Source: Zhongshania antarctica
GTDB lineage: Bacteria > Pseudomonadota > Gammaproteobacteria > Pseudomonadales > Spongiibacteraceae
NCBI RefSeq assembly: GCF_014202945.1
Contig: NZ_JACHHW010000004.1
Coordinates: 1-64,000, forward strand
Direction: 5' to 3'
Length of the DNA stretch: 64,000 nt
Shown piece after piece: positions 54,238 to 62,074 of this stretch. Each line of letters begins with the position of its first letter. Within the stretch, counting starts at the first letter, position 1. The notes beneath the pieces were generated by a model. It saw nothing but the letters and a program-made list of their open reading frames with translations. It was not told the origin of the DNA and did no database searches. The translations under genes were made by a program, and so were the position numbers.

Positions 54238-55887
54238 ATGCGAGCAGAATTAGTGCTTAACAATCTTTCACACAGTCTTTTTTGTGTGGATCTTAATGGT
54301 CGCATTACGTATGTCAATGCAGCCACTAAATTGCTAACCGATCTCCCATTAATGGATTTGTTAGGTCAAAATTTGGCCGAAGTACTGCCTTTTGTTACCG
54401 TGCTAAACGGCCGATCTTTAAGCGAGCAGTTAGTTGGCATCGGTCATTATGGCAAGCCTCTGTTAGTTGCACTGGCGTCAAATAGTGAAAATCGCTATTT
54501 AGCGTCAGTGTCTGATGTACTTGATGACGATGGCAGTAAAATTGGCTGCAGCGTCGCAATTGCCAATGCGAATAACCAGGAAGAACTATTTGGTGACGGT
54601 GAGAATGGCCTTGATCCACTCACTGAACTAATGGGCCGAAAGGAATTTGAGCGGCGATTGGCCAATCTTGTTAATGACGCGGCGACAAGTTCTCGTACCC
54701 ACGCTTTGCTCTACATCGACATAGATCAGTTTAAGCTAATTAACGATACCAGCGGCCATGTGTCTGGTGATAATTTAATTAAAAATATTGCGCAGGCTTT
54801 GCATTTAGAACTCTTTACCGGTGATATGTTGTGTCGCTTGGGTGGTGATGAGTTTGGTGTTTTACTAAGTAATGTCGACACCTTTGAGGCCCGCTCTGTC
54901 GCGAATCGCCTGGTGAAGGCGGTGAAGCGAATGACCTTTATGTGGAGTGGTATTACGCATAAAGTGTCTATTAGTATCGGTGTGGTATTAGTGGACGAGT
55001 ACTCCCTAGATCGCGAAGCGGTGATGAGCCAAGCTGATGTGGCGATGTATTCAGCTAAAGAAGATGGTCGTGGTCGGGTGCATGTTTACGATACCCAGGA
55101 TAAGAAGCTTAGTCGCTTACACGATGACATGGATTGGGTACATAGAATTAATAAGGCGCTAGCGGCCGATGATTTTTGTCTGGTAACCGAGCGAATCTTG
55201 CCGTTGGTTGATGAGAATAAGCGCACGACCTTGTATAACGAGTTATTGGTTCGCATGCGTTATAACGGTGAAATACTTAGTCCAGGCCAATTTATGCCCG
55301 CGGCTGAGCGCTTTGGTTTAATGCCTCAGATTGACCGCTGGGTAATTAAAAGCTTCTTCAATTATTTACAGCGTAATCCCGAGCTAAACACGCAGAATGT
55401 AATGTATTCCATTAATATTTCTGGCCAGTCCCTGTGTCAGGAGTCATTTTTAGAGTTCGTTTACCGCTGCTTACGTCGCAGCACGGTGAACCCGGAAATC
55501 ATCTGTTTTGAAATTACTGAAACCGTGGCAATAACGAACTTCTCGGTAGTGACTCGCTTTATTCATCGGGTGCATGAGTTGGGCGGGAAATTTGCGCTAG
55601 ATGATTTTGGTACGGGAATGTCGTCTTTTGGCTATCTACAAGAACTGCCAGTAGATTTTGTGAAGATCGATGGGCTTTTTGTCCACGATATGGACAAAAA
55701 CCCCGTTCACGAGGCCATGGTGCGGTCAATAAATGACATAAGCCATGTACTGGGAAAGAGAACGATAGCGGAGTTTGTGGAACGGCAGGAAATTATGGAT
55801 CAGCTCCGCGCTTTGGGGGTTGACTACGCCCAAGGACATTTACACGGCAAGCCACAAGACTTGCGAGACTTACAGGACGTAGCGTAG
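54238..55887 (+). CDS. PAS-GGDEF-EAL cyclic-di-GMP enzyme
   Basis: A 549-residue cytoplasmic protein with an N-terminal PAS domain (about 1-112), a GGDEF diguanylate cyclase domain (about 125-285) and an EAL phosphodiesterase domain (about 300-545). The cyclase signature R-L-GGDEF is intact at 200-206. The RxxD inhibitory site is missing because F193 stands where Arg should be. The EAL motif is E335-L-L-V-R, and DDFGTG plus the downstream Lys and Glu are present, so both activities are possible. It is the last gene of the kinase-receiver-receiver operon and is its most likely output. Confidence 0.92.
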   Translation: MRAELVLNNLSHSLFCVDLNGRITYVNAATKLLTDLPLMDLLGQNLAEVLPFVTVLNGRSLSEQLVGIGHYGKPLLVALASNSENRYLASVSDVLDDDGSKIGCSVAIANANNQEELFGDGENGLDPLTELMGRKEFERRLANLVNDAATSSRTHALLYIDIDQFKLINDTSGHVSGDNLIKNIAQALHLELFTGDMLCRLGGDEFGVLLSNVDTFEARSVANRLVKAVKRMTFMWSGITHKVSISIGVVLVDEYSLDREAVMSQADVAMYSAKEDGRGRVHVYDTQDKKLSRLHDDMDWVHRINKALAADDFCLVTERILPLVDENKRTTLYNELLVRMRYNGEILSPGQFMPAAERFGLMPQIDRWVIKSFFNYLQRNPELNTQNVMYSINISGQSLCQESFLEFVYRCLRRSTVNPEIICFEITETVAITNFSVVTRFIHRVHELGGKFALDDFGTGMSSFGYLQELPVDFVKIDGLFVHDMDKNPVHEAMVRSINDISHVLGKRTIAEFVERQEIMDQLRALGVDYAQGHLHGKPQDLRDLQDVA

Positions 55888-56275
55888 ACCTATTGTCGGG
55901 GCGTTAGCAGGCTCTCTTACTAGCCAGGTAGATGCTGCATGCGCTTATCGCCATGGCATCCGGGATTGATGTGGCCCTATTGTGGAAAAAACGCAGGTTT
56001 GGGCCATAGAGCATTGTCTGCAGTCATGTTATAAGATTATGGTATTAAATTAAGCTGGCACTGAGAGTTTGTTGGTTTTTTAAGAAGTACATGACTTTTG
56101 GCTGATTTTGCAGTGAAATTGCAGGTAATTTCGTTAATCTATTGGTTTTTCGGCGTTTTATTGGGCCTCTAGCGCAGTTGGCGTCATCTTAAGTCAGCGT
56201 CTCGAAGATCGATTACTGTTTTACAGCAGTGTTGTTGATAAACTCTGTGTGTGGTTTAGATGAATAGGGCAAATT
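55888..56275. other. Intergenic region before patatin-like gene
   Basis: A 388-base gap. I see no gene, no hairpin terminator of quality after the GGDEF-EAL gene, and no clear operator. A tRNA-like phrase at 56163-56182 does not extend into a cloverleaf. The promoter for the patatin gene presumably lies in the AT-rich part (56020-56160). Confidence 0.45.
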
Positions 56276-57769
56276 GTGAAGAAACTAGAGAATAAGCTGC
56301 GGCTTTCAACGAGCTATGAAGAGTGGAAAGCGCTAGCGAAAGAGCATGATCGCTGTTCTGGTAGAGAGCATTGGAAGAAAATTGATAAAACCAGTCTCTA
56401 TGATTATGCGTCAATTCGATCGCGCTTGGAGCGGCTGCGTTATTTTCGAGAGAACAACGATAATATCGGTCTGCTCTTTTCCTTGAATGAAGGTATTCAT
56501 GGCAATATGGGCGGGATGGGTAAGCCCGTTCTGTACGCTAGGGCGAAATTTGGCACCAAACAGCTGGTGCACGATTATGTGGATGCCATAAGTGATTCAC
56601 TTGATCATCTAGCCCAGCTTGACTCAGATCACCCCAATTTTCTCGAGCGATTGGATTTCTTTAGACGAGCGAGTAAATGCTACGGTAAATCGGCGTTAAT
56701 GCTGAGCGGTGGCGCGGTGCTCGGTAATTTCCACGTTGGTGTTGTCAAAGCCTTGGTAGAACAGGATTTGTTGCCGGAAGTTATTTCTGGTGCGAGTGCT
56801 GGGTCAATGATTGCCGCGGTATTGGGTACGCGGACAGATGAAGAGTTAAAACATTTTCTTGATGTGGATAATTTGGGCAAGGTGTTGCTGACTGAGGTTG
56901 CCTTGGTTAATGGTCGTTTGTCTGAGTCCTCGCCGCGGATTAATCATCAGCTATTAAAAGAAAAAATCGCTAAACTGATTCCTGACATTACCTTTCAAGA
57001 GGCCTTTGAGCGCACCGGGCGCCATATTAATATTTCCATTTCGCCCTCCGATGTGCATCAGACATCTCGGCTTTTGAATGCAATAGCTTCTCCCAATGTT
57101 TATATTCGTAAAGCGGTGCTAGCGTCCTGCGCTGTTCCCGGAATTTATCCGCCCGTCATGCTTGAAGCTAAAAATGTGCACGGCCACCCCCAGCCTTACC
57201 TTGCTACTCGGCGTTGGATTGACGGTTCGGTAAGTGACGATCTTCCTGCCAAGCGGCTCGCTCGTCTGTATGGTGTGAACCACTTTATTGTCAGCCAGAC
57301 CAATCCTATTGTGTTGTGGGCTGTCCATGATGCCAAAGCTGAAAATAGCGGTTTAATGCCTGCACTACGTCAGTTAGGTGGGCGCAGCCTTAAGGAAGTC
57401 TCTAAAGTCGGTAGCAGCGTCGCGAGAAAGTACTTCAAAAATTCTCCTCGGGTGCGGCGGATTGCCAATATTGTTTATTCCGTTATTAATCAAGAGTACA
57501 CCGGCGATATTAATATTATTCCTCGATACCGCTTTTTTGACCCCCGCAAGCTATTGACCGAACTGAAACCGGATGAATTACAGTTTTTTATACTTGAGGG
57601 TGAGCGGGCGACTTGGCCTAAGTTGGAAATGATTCGCGCGAGTACGAAGATAAGCCGAAAGCTCAGTCAGATACTGGAAGTTTATGAGGCGGAGGAGTTT
57701 AGTCGGCTAGCTCAGGCCAAGCCCCATCATCTCGGTGCGGAAATTACTCGCAATCAGGTTCGCGCTTAA
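56276..57769 (+). CDS. Patatin-like phospholipase with DUF3336
   Basis: A 497-residue lipid acyl hydrolase. The N-terminal about 130 residues match DUF3336, which precedes the patatin domain in fungal triacylglycerol lipases and bacterial relatives. The catalytic dyad is S174 in GASAGSMIAA and D316 in DGSVSDDLP; the oxyanion motif GGAVLGNFHVG is near 143-153. There is no Sec signal, so it is either cytoplasmic/membrane-associated or exported otherwise. The GTG start has only a weak AGGG site. A strong terminator follows. Confidence 0.9.
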   Translation: MKKLENKLRLSTSYEEWKALAKEHDRCSGREHWKKIDKTSLYDYASIRSRLERLRYFRENNDNIGLLFSLNEGIHGNMGGMGKPVLYARAKFGTKQLVHDYVDAISDSLDHLAQLDSDHPNFLERLDFFRRASKCYGKSALMLSGGAVLGNFHVGVVKALVEQDLLPEVISGASAGSMIAAVLGTRTDEELKHFLDVDNLGKVLLTEVALVNGRLSESSPRINHQLLKEKIAKLIPDITFQEAFERTGRHINISISPSDVHQTSRLLNAIASPNVYIRKAVLASCAVPGIYPPVMLEAKNVHGHPQPYLATRRWIDGSVSDDLPAKRLARLYGVNHFIVSQTNPIVLWAVHDAKAENSGLMPALRQLGGRSLKEVSKVGSSVARKYFKNSPRVRRIANIVYSVINQEYTGDINIIPRYRFFDPRKLLTELKPDELQFFILEGERATWPKLEMIRASTKISRKLSQILEVYEAEEFSRLAQAKPHHLGAEITRNQVRA

Positions 57770-57815
57770 GTACTTTCGGGGCCGTATACGGTCTGCTTAG
57801 GTCGCTTTGCTTTAC

Positions 57816-57850
57816 ACAAACCCCAGTAGAAATACTGGGGTTTGTTGTTT
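57816..57850 (+). terminator. Intrinsic terminator after patatin-like gene
   Basis: A perfect 13-bp stem ACAAACCCCAGTA/TACTGGGGTTTGT with a GAAA tetraloop (57829-57832), followed by a T-rich tail to 57850. It ends the patatin transcript. Confidence 0.93.
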
Positions 57851-57980
57851 CTGGGTTTGATACAAGGCAGCTTCTCTATTCGGGCGTTTGAGTTCGGTAT
57901 AGGCTGTGCTGAAGAAACTGGCGGTATAACGTAAGTTGCCTCGCGCGTAATTCTGGTCGCTAGTTTTTGATCGTGATAAA

Positions 57981-58010
57981 GGTATACTGCCTTATACCGT
58001 GGGGGGTATA
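57981..58010. promoter_or_regulatory. Three phased half-sites, candidate CsoR-family operator
   Basis: GGTATA (57981-57986), TATACC (57993-57998) and GGTATA (58005-58010) repeat at exact 12-base steps with 6-base spacers. The second spacer is G-rich (GTGGGG), so the right-hand pair reads TATACC-GTGGGG-GGTATA. A/T flanks around a G-tract are typical of CsoR/RcnR/CstR-family operators. It sits about 65 bases before the YeeE/YedE genes. The persulfide-sensing CstR branch is attractive because the genes are of the sulfur-transport family; no regulator gene is in the window. Confidence 0.65.
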
Positions 58011-58073
58011 TTATCGCTTGTCACACAAAAGGTTTTTAAAGCAGATTTTAGTTAATGTTGGGGGTTTGTAGCG

Positions 58074-58514
58074 ATGGTAGAAAGCACATTATTTACACCT
58101 TGGCTGGCAATAATTGGAGGCAGCTTAATTGGCTTGGCTGCTGTCTTATTAATGTGGTCAAAGGGACGAATCGCAGGTATATCAGGCATCGTAGCTGGGG
58201 CGCTAAGCGAGCGCGGCGAGGAGCGAACTTGGCGATTAAGCTTTTTGCTAGGACTTTTTCTTGGTGCAATATTGGCTGCGTATTTCAGTGGCGCTTTGGC
58301 GGGTGTGCAGAGCGTCGCGTCGACGCCGGTGCTAGTTGTAGCGGGCCTGTTGGTCGGCGTTGGTACAAGGATGGGGGGCGGCTGCACTTCAGGTCACGGT
58401 GTGTGTGGTATTTCACGTTTTTCACAGCGCTCTATGGTTGCTACAGTGGTATTTATGGCGAGTGGCGCAGTAACGGTATTTATAGTCCGTCATTTGTTGG
58501 GAGAGGGTGTATGA
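58074..58514 (+). CDS. YeeE/YedE family transporter, N-terminal half
   Basis: A 146-residue membrane protein with four hydrophobic helices, matching the first half of the YeeE/YedE (sulfur transport) family. The conserved motif GGGCTSGHGVCGISR holds C104 and C111; equivalent Cys residues handle thiosulfate or related sulfur species in the full-length protein TsuA/YeeE. The split into two small proteins is the PmpA/PmpB-like form. The stop overlaps the next gene in an ATGA arrangement. A phased operator lies directly upstream. Confidence 0.88.
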   Translation: MVESTLFTPWLAIIGGSLIGLAAVLLMWSKGRIAGISGIVAGALSERGEERTWRLSFLLGLFLGAILAAYFSGALAGVQSVASTPVLVVAGLLVGVGTRMGGGCTSGHGVCGISRFSQRSMVATVVFMASGAVTVFIVRHLLGEGV

Positions 58515-58921
58515 GTCGCTTATTTATAGTGCTTGCCGGCGCCTTGTTTGGCGCTGGAATTACAGTGTCAGGCATGGCAAATCCGGCTAAAGTCCAAAAC
58601 TTTTTGGACTTTACTGGGCAGTGGGATCCTAGTCTTGCCCTCGTGATGGGGGCGGCGCTCCTTATTACCACGCCAGGCTTTTTTTGGGTGTTTAAACAGC
58701 AAAAACCTCGCTTTGCCGACGCCTTTGCTTTGCCAACAAAGAAAGATGTCGATACTAAGCTTATATTGGGTGCGGTTTTGTTTGGTGCTGGTTGGGGTTT
58801 GAGTGGCTTATGCCCCGCACCAGCACTTGTCGCCCTGTTAACGGGTGCAAGCTCATTCCTAGTTTTCGCGCTGGCAATGTTTTCGGGCATATTGCTGCAT
58901 AAACAGGTGTTTGAGAAATAG
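58511..58921 (+). CDS. YeeE/YedE family transporter, C-terminal half (DUF6691)
   Basis: A 136-residue membrane protein, the second half of a split YeeE/YedE transporter. It begins with the typical LAGALFGAGITVSGMANPAK motif and has GAGWGLSGLCPAPALVAL near residue 100, with the conserved Cys. ATG at 58511 overlaps the upstream stop by 4 bases. The same frame is open upstream to 58055 inside the first gene, but that stretch is Arg/Trp-rich and not membrane-like, so the short start is right. The two halves probably form one sulfur-compound channel. Confidence 0.88.
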   Translation: MSRLFIVLAGALFGAGITVSGMANPAKVQNFLDFTGQWDPSLALVMGAALLITTPGFFWVFKQQKPRFADAFALPTKKDVDTKLILGAVLFGAGWGLSGLCPAPALVALLTGASSFLVFALAMFSGILLHKQVFEK

Positions 58922-58993
58922 TGTGCCTGACTGAACTGATAGGTTAAACTGGCAGTGTTAATAAAAAATAATGCAATTTTTTGAGGATGCACC

Positions 58994-59470
58994 ATGGCTG
59001 TTAAATGTCAGTTTGACCGCAGTATTGATGAGGTTTGGGCATTGTTGTGTGACCCAGACTTTCGCGTAGAGCGAAGTATAGCGCTAGGTGAGCTAAGTGC
59101 AGAGTGCGATGTGGAAGAGGATGGCGAGCAAGTAACAGTTAAAATGAGTCGTGAGGTGGTGCGCGAGTTGCCGTCGGTTTTGGCGCGGGTGTTTAATGGC
59201 CCGCAAAGTTTGGTGTTTATTGAAACCTGGCAGCCTAAAGGCGATGGCTGGGAAGGCAAGATGAGCATCGAGATTAAAAAGCAGCCTGTGCAACTGGGTG
59301 CAACAATGTCTTTGCTGCCCACAGCGTCGGGTTGTGAGTATGTCGTGAGCCACCACTGTAAGGCGAAGATCCCTTTGGTGGGTGGTAAGGTCGAAAAGTT
59401 CGTGCTTTCGCAGACCGACGATGGCGCTTTGGATGAACTGAACTATCTAAAAGCTAAATTAACGGCTTAG
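58994..59470 (+). CDS. DUF2505 (SRPBCC-like) protein
   Basis: A 158-residue protein matching the DUF2505 family, a START-like fold: N-terminal KCQFDRSIDEVWALLCDPDF, a central sheet with TWQPKGDGWEGKMSIEI and a C-terminal long helix. Members probably bind lipids or other hydrophobic ligands; none is established. It stands alone between the YeeE/YedE pair and dusC, with convergent transcription to dusC. Confidence 0.8.
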   Translation: MAVKCQFDRSIDEVWALLCDPDFRVERSIALGELSAECDVEEDGEQVTVKMSREVVRELPSVLARVFNGPQSLVFIETWQPKGDGWEGKMSIEIKKQPVQLGATMSLLPTASGCEYVVSHHCKAKIPLVGGKVEKFVLSQTDDGALDELNYLKAKLTA

Positions 59471-59476
59471 CGCTCT

Positions 59477-60445
59477 TTAGGCTGCTATGGCAAGGTAGTG
59501 GCGGTGCTCGTCGAGCGCCGCCGTAATATCTGCTGCAGTGTTTAGGCGTTTAATGCGCTCAAATAGTAACTGTGCTTCTTGGTATTCCCTGCGCAAGTAT
59601 CCCAGCCATTGCTTTATAGGTCCGCCGACGTGGCGCGGCGCGCAATTTAAAATACTATCTTCAAATAATGCTTCAACAAGATGAAGTGTTGTGGGCCAGG
59701 TGTTGCGTTTATAGTGCAGCCCTTCAGATGCTGATTTGATTTCAAGCGCAAGATCCGGTCGCGCAAGTAGTCCTCGGCCCAGCATGACATCTTCGCAATG
59801 GCTTTGGGTTTGGCACTCTGTGAAGTCGGTGGGGCTCCAAACCTCGCCATTAGCAACAATGGGTATATTTGTGATTTTGTGCACTTGCGCAAGTTGGTGC
59901 CAGTGCGCAGGTGGCTTGTAGCCATCCTCTTTGGTACGGGCGTGAATGGTGATACCGTTTGCGCCCGCTTCGCTGATAGCGGAGACGATTTCAGTGAGTC
60001 GACTGCTATCCTTAAAACCCAGGCGAATCTTTGCGGTCACAGGTATTGCCTTGGGTACAGCTGCGCGCATAGCGCTAATGATTTGGTGTAGTAGTTCTGG
60101 TTCGTCCAATAAAACTGAGCCGCCGCGGTGGCGATTAACGCATTTTGCGGGGCAGCCAAAATTGGTGTCGATGCCGGGCGCGCCAAGGCTGGCTGCTCGG
60201 GCTGCATTTTCAGCCATTGGGCCTGGGTCGCCGCCGAGTAATTGCACGTAAACGGGTATGCCGCTGGGCGTGAGACCGTTGTTATTAAGCTCGGGGCACA
60301 GGCGGTGGAATACCCGCGGCGGCAGTAGTTGATCGCTAACGCGGACGAATTCCGTTACGCAGCGATCTATGCCGCCCACGGCGGTAAGCAGGGCGCGCAT
60401 CCGGGCGTTAACAACGCCTTCCATTGGGGCGAGATGTAATTGCAT
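59477..60445 (-). CDS. dusC: tRNA-dihydrouridine(16) synthase
   Basis: A 322-residue FMN enzyme that reduces uridine to dihydrouridine in the tRNA D-loop. N-terminal LAPMEGVVNARMRALL, the catalytic C98 in NFGCPAKCVNRHRGG, the KIRLGFKD motif, the catalytic-pocket HARTKEDGYKPPAHW and VANGEVW are all present. The HARTKEDGY form with a truncated PPAHW is characteristic of DusC (position 16) rather than DusA or DusB. The stop is 7 bases from the convergent DUF2505 gene. Confidence 0.94.
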   Translation of the reverse strand: MQLHLAPMEGVVNARMRALLTAVGGIDRCVTEFVRVSDQLLPPRVFHRLCPELNNNGLTPSGIPVYVQLLGGDPGPMAENAARAASLGAPGIDTNFGCPAKCVNRHRGGSVLLDEPELLHQIISAMRAAVPKAIPVTAKIRLGFKDSSRLTEIVSAISEAGANGITIHARTKEDGYKPPAHWHQLAQVHKITNIPIVANGEVWSPTDFTECQTQSHCEDVMLGRGLLARPDLALEIKSASEGLHYKRNTWPTTLHLVEALFEDSILNCAPRHVGGPIKQWLGYLRREYQEAQLLFERIKRLNTAADITAALDEHRHYLAIAA

Positions 60446-60565
60446 TGCAGGGCATCATTGTACAAAAGCGCTATTGTACCCTAGGGGCAGGCCTGCAGTA
60501 ATTATCTGGTATCAGTATTGTCTCGTATATAGGGCGTGGTTTTAATTCGGTTAGAGGAGATTGGT

Positions 60566-61324
60566 GTGTTGTTGAAGTGGCTTCAGGCATTGAGTGTTGG
60601 CGGGATAACGGCAATATTGCTGGTGATGCTAAATACGCTGTCCCCAGCGAGTGATGCGGCAAGTGAGGAGGAGATAATTTTTAATGCCGATAATGCCAGT
60701 ACCTTCGGCGAAGATCCTCAGCCGCGTCGCAAGCTTCAGCTACTGGCGCTAGGTAGTGACGAGGGCGGGGCGTTTGCTCAGCTCAGTGTTGACGGTGAAG
60801 TGCAGCAATGGCGCGCAGGCGATACTATTTTGCGCTGTGTAATGCTTGCCAAGATTCTTGAAGATTCGGTGCTGATCAATAATTGTGGGGGCTACGCGTT
60901 GTTGGCGCCGAGATTGACGTCTACTGGTGGCACCTTTGCGCTAAATGGCGAGCAATATGAGGCGTCAAATTTGGCTGAGCCGCACATTGTTGATTTGCGC
61001 AGTAATCTCGCGGTAAGGAGATTGATTGCGGATTACCGCCAGCGTTTATATCAGCGCCCGCTTTCTCTGCGCGGCGTTGTTGATGTCGAGGTTCGGGTCG
61101 ACCCTTTGGGTGAGCGGCGCTATTATTTGTCGCCGGGTAAAGATCAGGCCTTATTCGCAACATTACCTTTGCGGGCTGGTGATCGAGTCATTGCGATCAA
61201 TGGATTAACCTTGGCCAGCGGCGAAGGGCTAACAGATATATATGGTGTTTTAGCGAATATTGAGCAGTTGGCCATCACTCTAGAGCGGGGTGAACACCGC
61301 GTGGTGTTGCTGTTGCGGTTTTAA
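60566..61324 (+). CDS. GspC-like protein (extra copy)
   Basis: A 252-residue inner-membrane protein laid out like type II secretion GspC: one N-terminal membrane helix (about 8-26), a homology-region domain (about 55-125: LQLLALGSDEGGAFAQLS, then a GDTIL turn) and a C-terminal PDZ-type domain (about 165-252: YYLSPGKDQALF, GDRVIAINGLTLASG). The GTG at 60566 is chosen for a GAGGAG site six bases upstream, over an in-frame GTG at 60536 with none. A second GspC-type gene directly precedes gspD at 62075-62947, so this is a divergent paralogue 1.5 kb upstream. A role as an alternative adaptor is inference. Confidence 0.8.
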   Translation: MLLKWLQALSVGGITAILLVMLNTLSPASDAASEEEIIFNADNASTFGEDPQPRRKLQLLALGSDEGGAFAQLSVDGEVQQWRAGDTILRCVMLAKILEDSVLINNCGGYALLAPRLTSTGGTFALNGEQYEASNLAEPHIVDLRSNLAVRRLIADYRQRLYQRPLSLRGVVDVEVRVDPLGERRYYLSPGKDQALFATLPLRAGDRVIAINGLTLASGEGLTDIYGVLANIEQLAITLERGEHRVVLLLRF

Positions 61325-61484
61325 GACGGGTCATTTTTCCGCATATCTATAGCATACATTATTGAATTTACTTAATATTTGCATCACCGATTCAATAGTA
61401 TACTCGGCAGCTGTCGGCTCCGTGCACGAGCTGAAATAACGATATTGCTATCGCCAGGCGCTTAAGCCCAAAGAGGAGATGTTT

Positions 61485-61658
61485 GTGAGCGAGTTTAAAA
61501 AGTGGGAATGTGTAATTTGTGGATTTGTATACGATGAGGCTGAGGGCTGGCCTGATGATGGTATTGCAGCGGGAACGGCTTGGGCTGACGTGCCTGAAGA
61601 CTGGGAGTGCCCAGACTGCGGTATTAGTAAATTTGACTTTGATATGGTTGAAGTTTGA
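61485..61658 (+). CDS. Rubredoxin
   Basis: A 57-residue iron protein with the four Cys ligands C9 and C12 ([19 protein letters not shown]) and C42 and C45 ([13 protein letters not shown]). Rubredoxins pass single electrons, for example to alkane hydroxylases or in oxygen and NO reduction. The GTG start has AAGAGGA 7 bases upstream; an ATG two codons earlier is too close to it. No alkB or rubredoxin reductase gene is adjacent. The N-terminal KKWECVICG and acidic body match the AlkG/RubA type domain that supports alkane oxidation, but that assignment is inference. Confidence 0.94.
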   Translation: MSEFKKWECVICGFVYDEAEGWPDDGIAAGTAWADVPEDWECPDCGISKFDFDMVEV

Positions 61659-61757
61659 GCTATCGCTGTTTTTTCAGCGTAATTGAGCTGGGGGTCGTGC
61701 CTGTAGGGTTCGCCCTCTGTTACACTCTGTGAATATTTGTGCTGCTAGGAAAATCTC

Positions 61758-61928
61758 ATGAAGAGAACAATAATAGTGATTGCTTTGCTCCTGTCGGTGG
61801 TTCTAGTTTCGGCCTGTGCACCGGAAGTAGGCAGTGATGCATGGTGCGCAGCCATGGAAAGTAAGCCCAAGGGCGATTGGTCAGGCAATGAGGCCAAAGA
61901 TTACGCTAAGCACTGTGTGTTTAAATAG
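61758..61928 (+). CDS. Small DUF3012 lipoprotein
   Basis: A 56-residue precursor. The signal peptide ends in a lipobox VSAC (C20), giving a mature lipoprotein of only 37 residues. The mature part, with GSDAWCAAMESKPKGDWSGN and YAKHCV, matches the DUF3012 family; its two Cys (C30 and C53) may form a disulfide. The function is unknown. It lies between rubredoxin and gspC and is probably a separate transcription unit. The ribosome site (AGGAAAATCTC) is moderate. Confidence 0.85.
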   Translation: MKRTIIVIALLLSVVLVSACAPEVGSDAWCAAMESKPKGDWSGNEAKDYAKHCVFK

Positions 61929-62074
61929 GCCCAAATCTGCAGTGCGGGGCGCGCAAGCGCCTGCTTTGGGTGTCGCACATTACACAGGATGATGTAAGAA
62001 AAATGTCATATTATTCGGCTACTATTCGGCGCCTGGCCCTCTTTCAGGGGGATAACTGAGACGTGGAGCAGACT

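Larger units (their letters stand above)
57770..58073. other. Intergenic region with terminator and phased operator
   Basis: This 304-base gap holds the patatin terminator (57816-57850) and, near its end, the three-half-site operator (57981-58010) for the YeeE/YedE pair. Nothing else is evident. Confidence 0.7.

Noticed and set aside
56163-56182. tRNA-like phrase (GGCCTCTAGCGCAGTTGGC) before the patatin gene.
   Set aside because: No T-arm, anticodon stem or acceptor pairing follows, so it is not a tRNA.
58055-58510. Upstream extension of the second YeeE/YedE gene to 58055.
   Set aside because: The extension is Arg/Trp/Cys-rich, overlaps the real first gene in another frame, and the ATGA overlap at 58511 gives a proper start.
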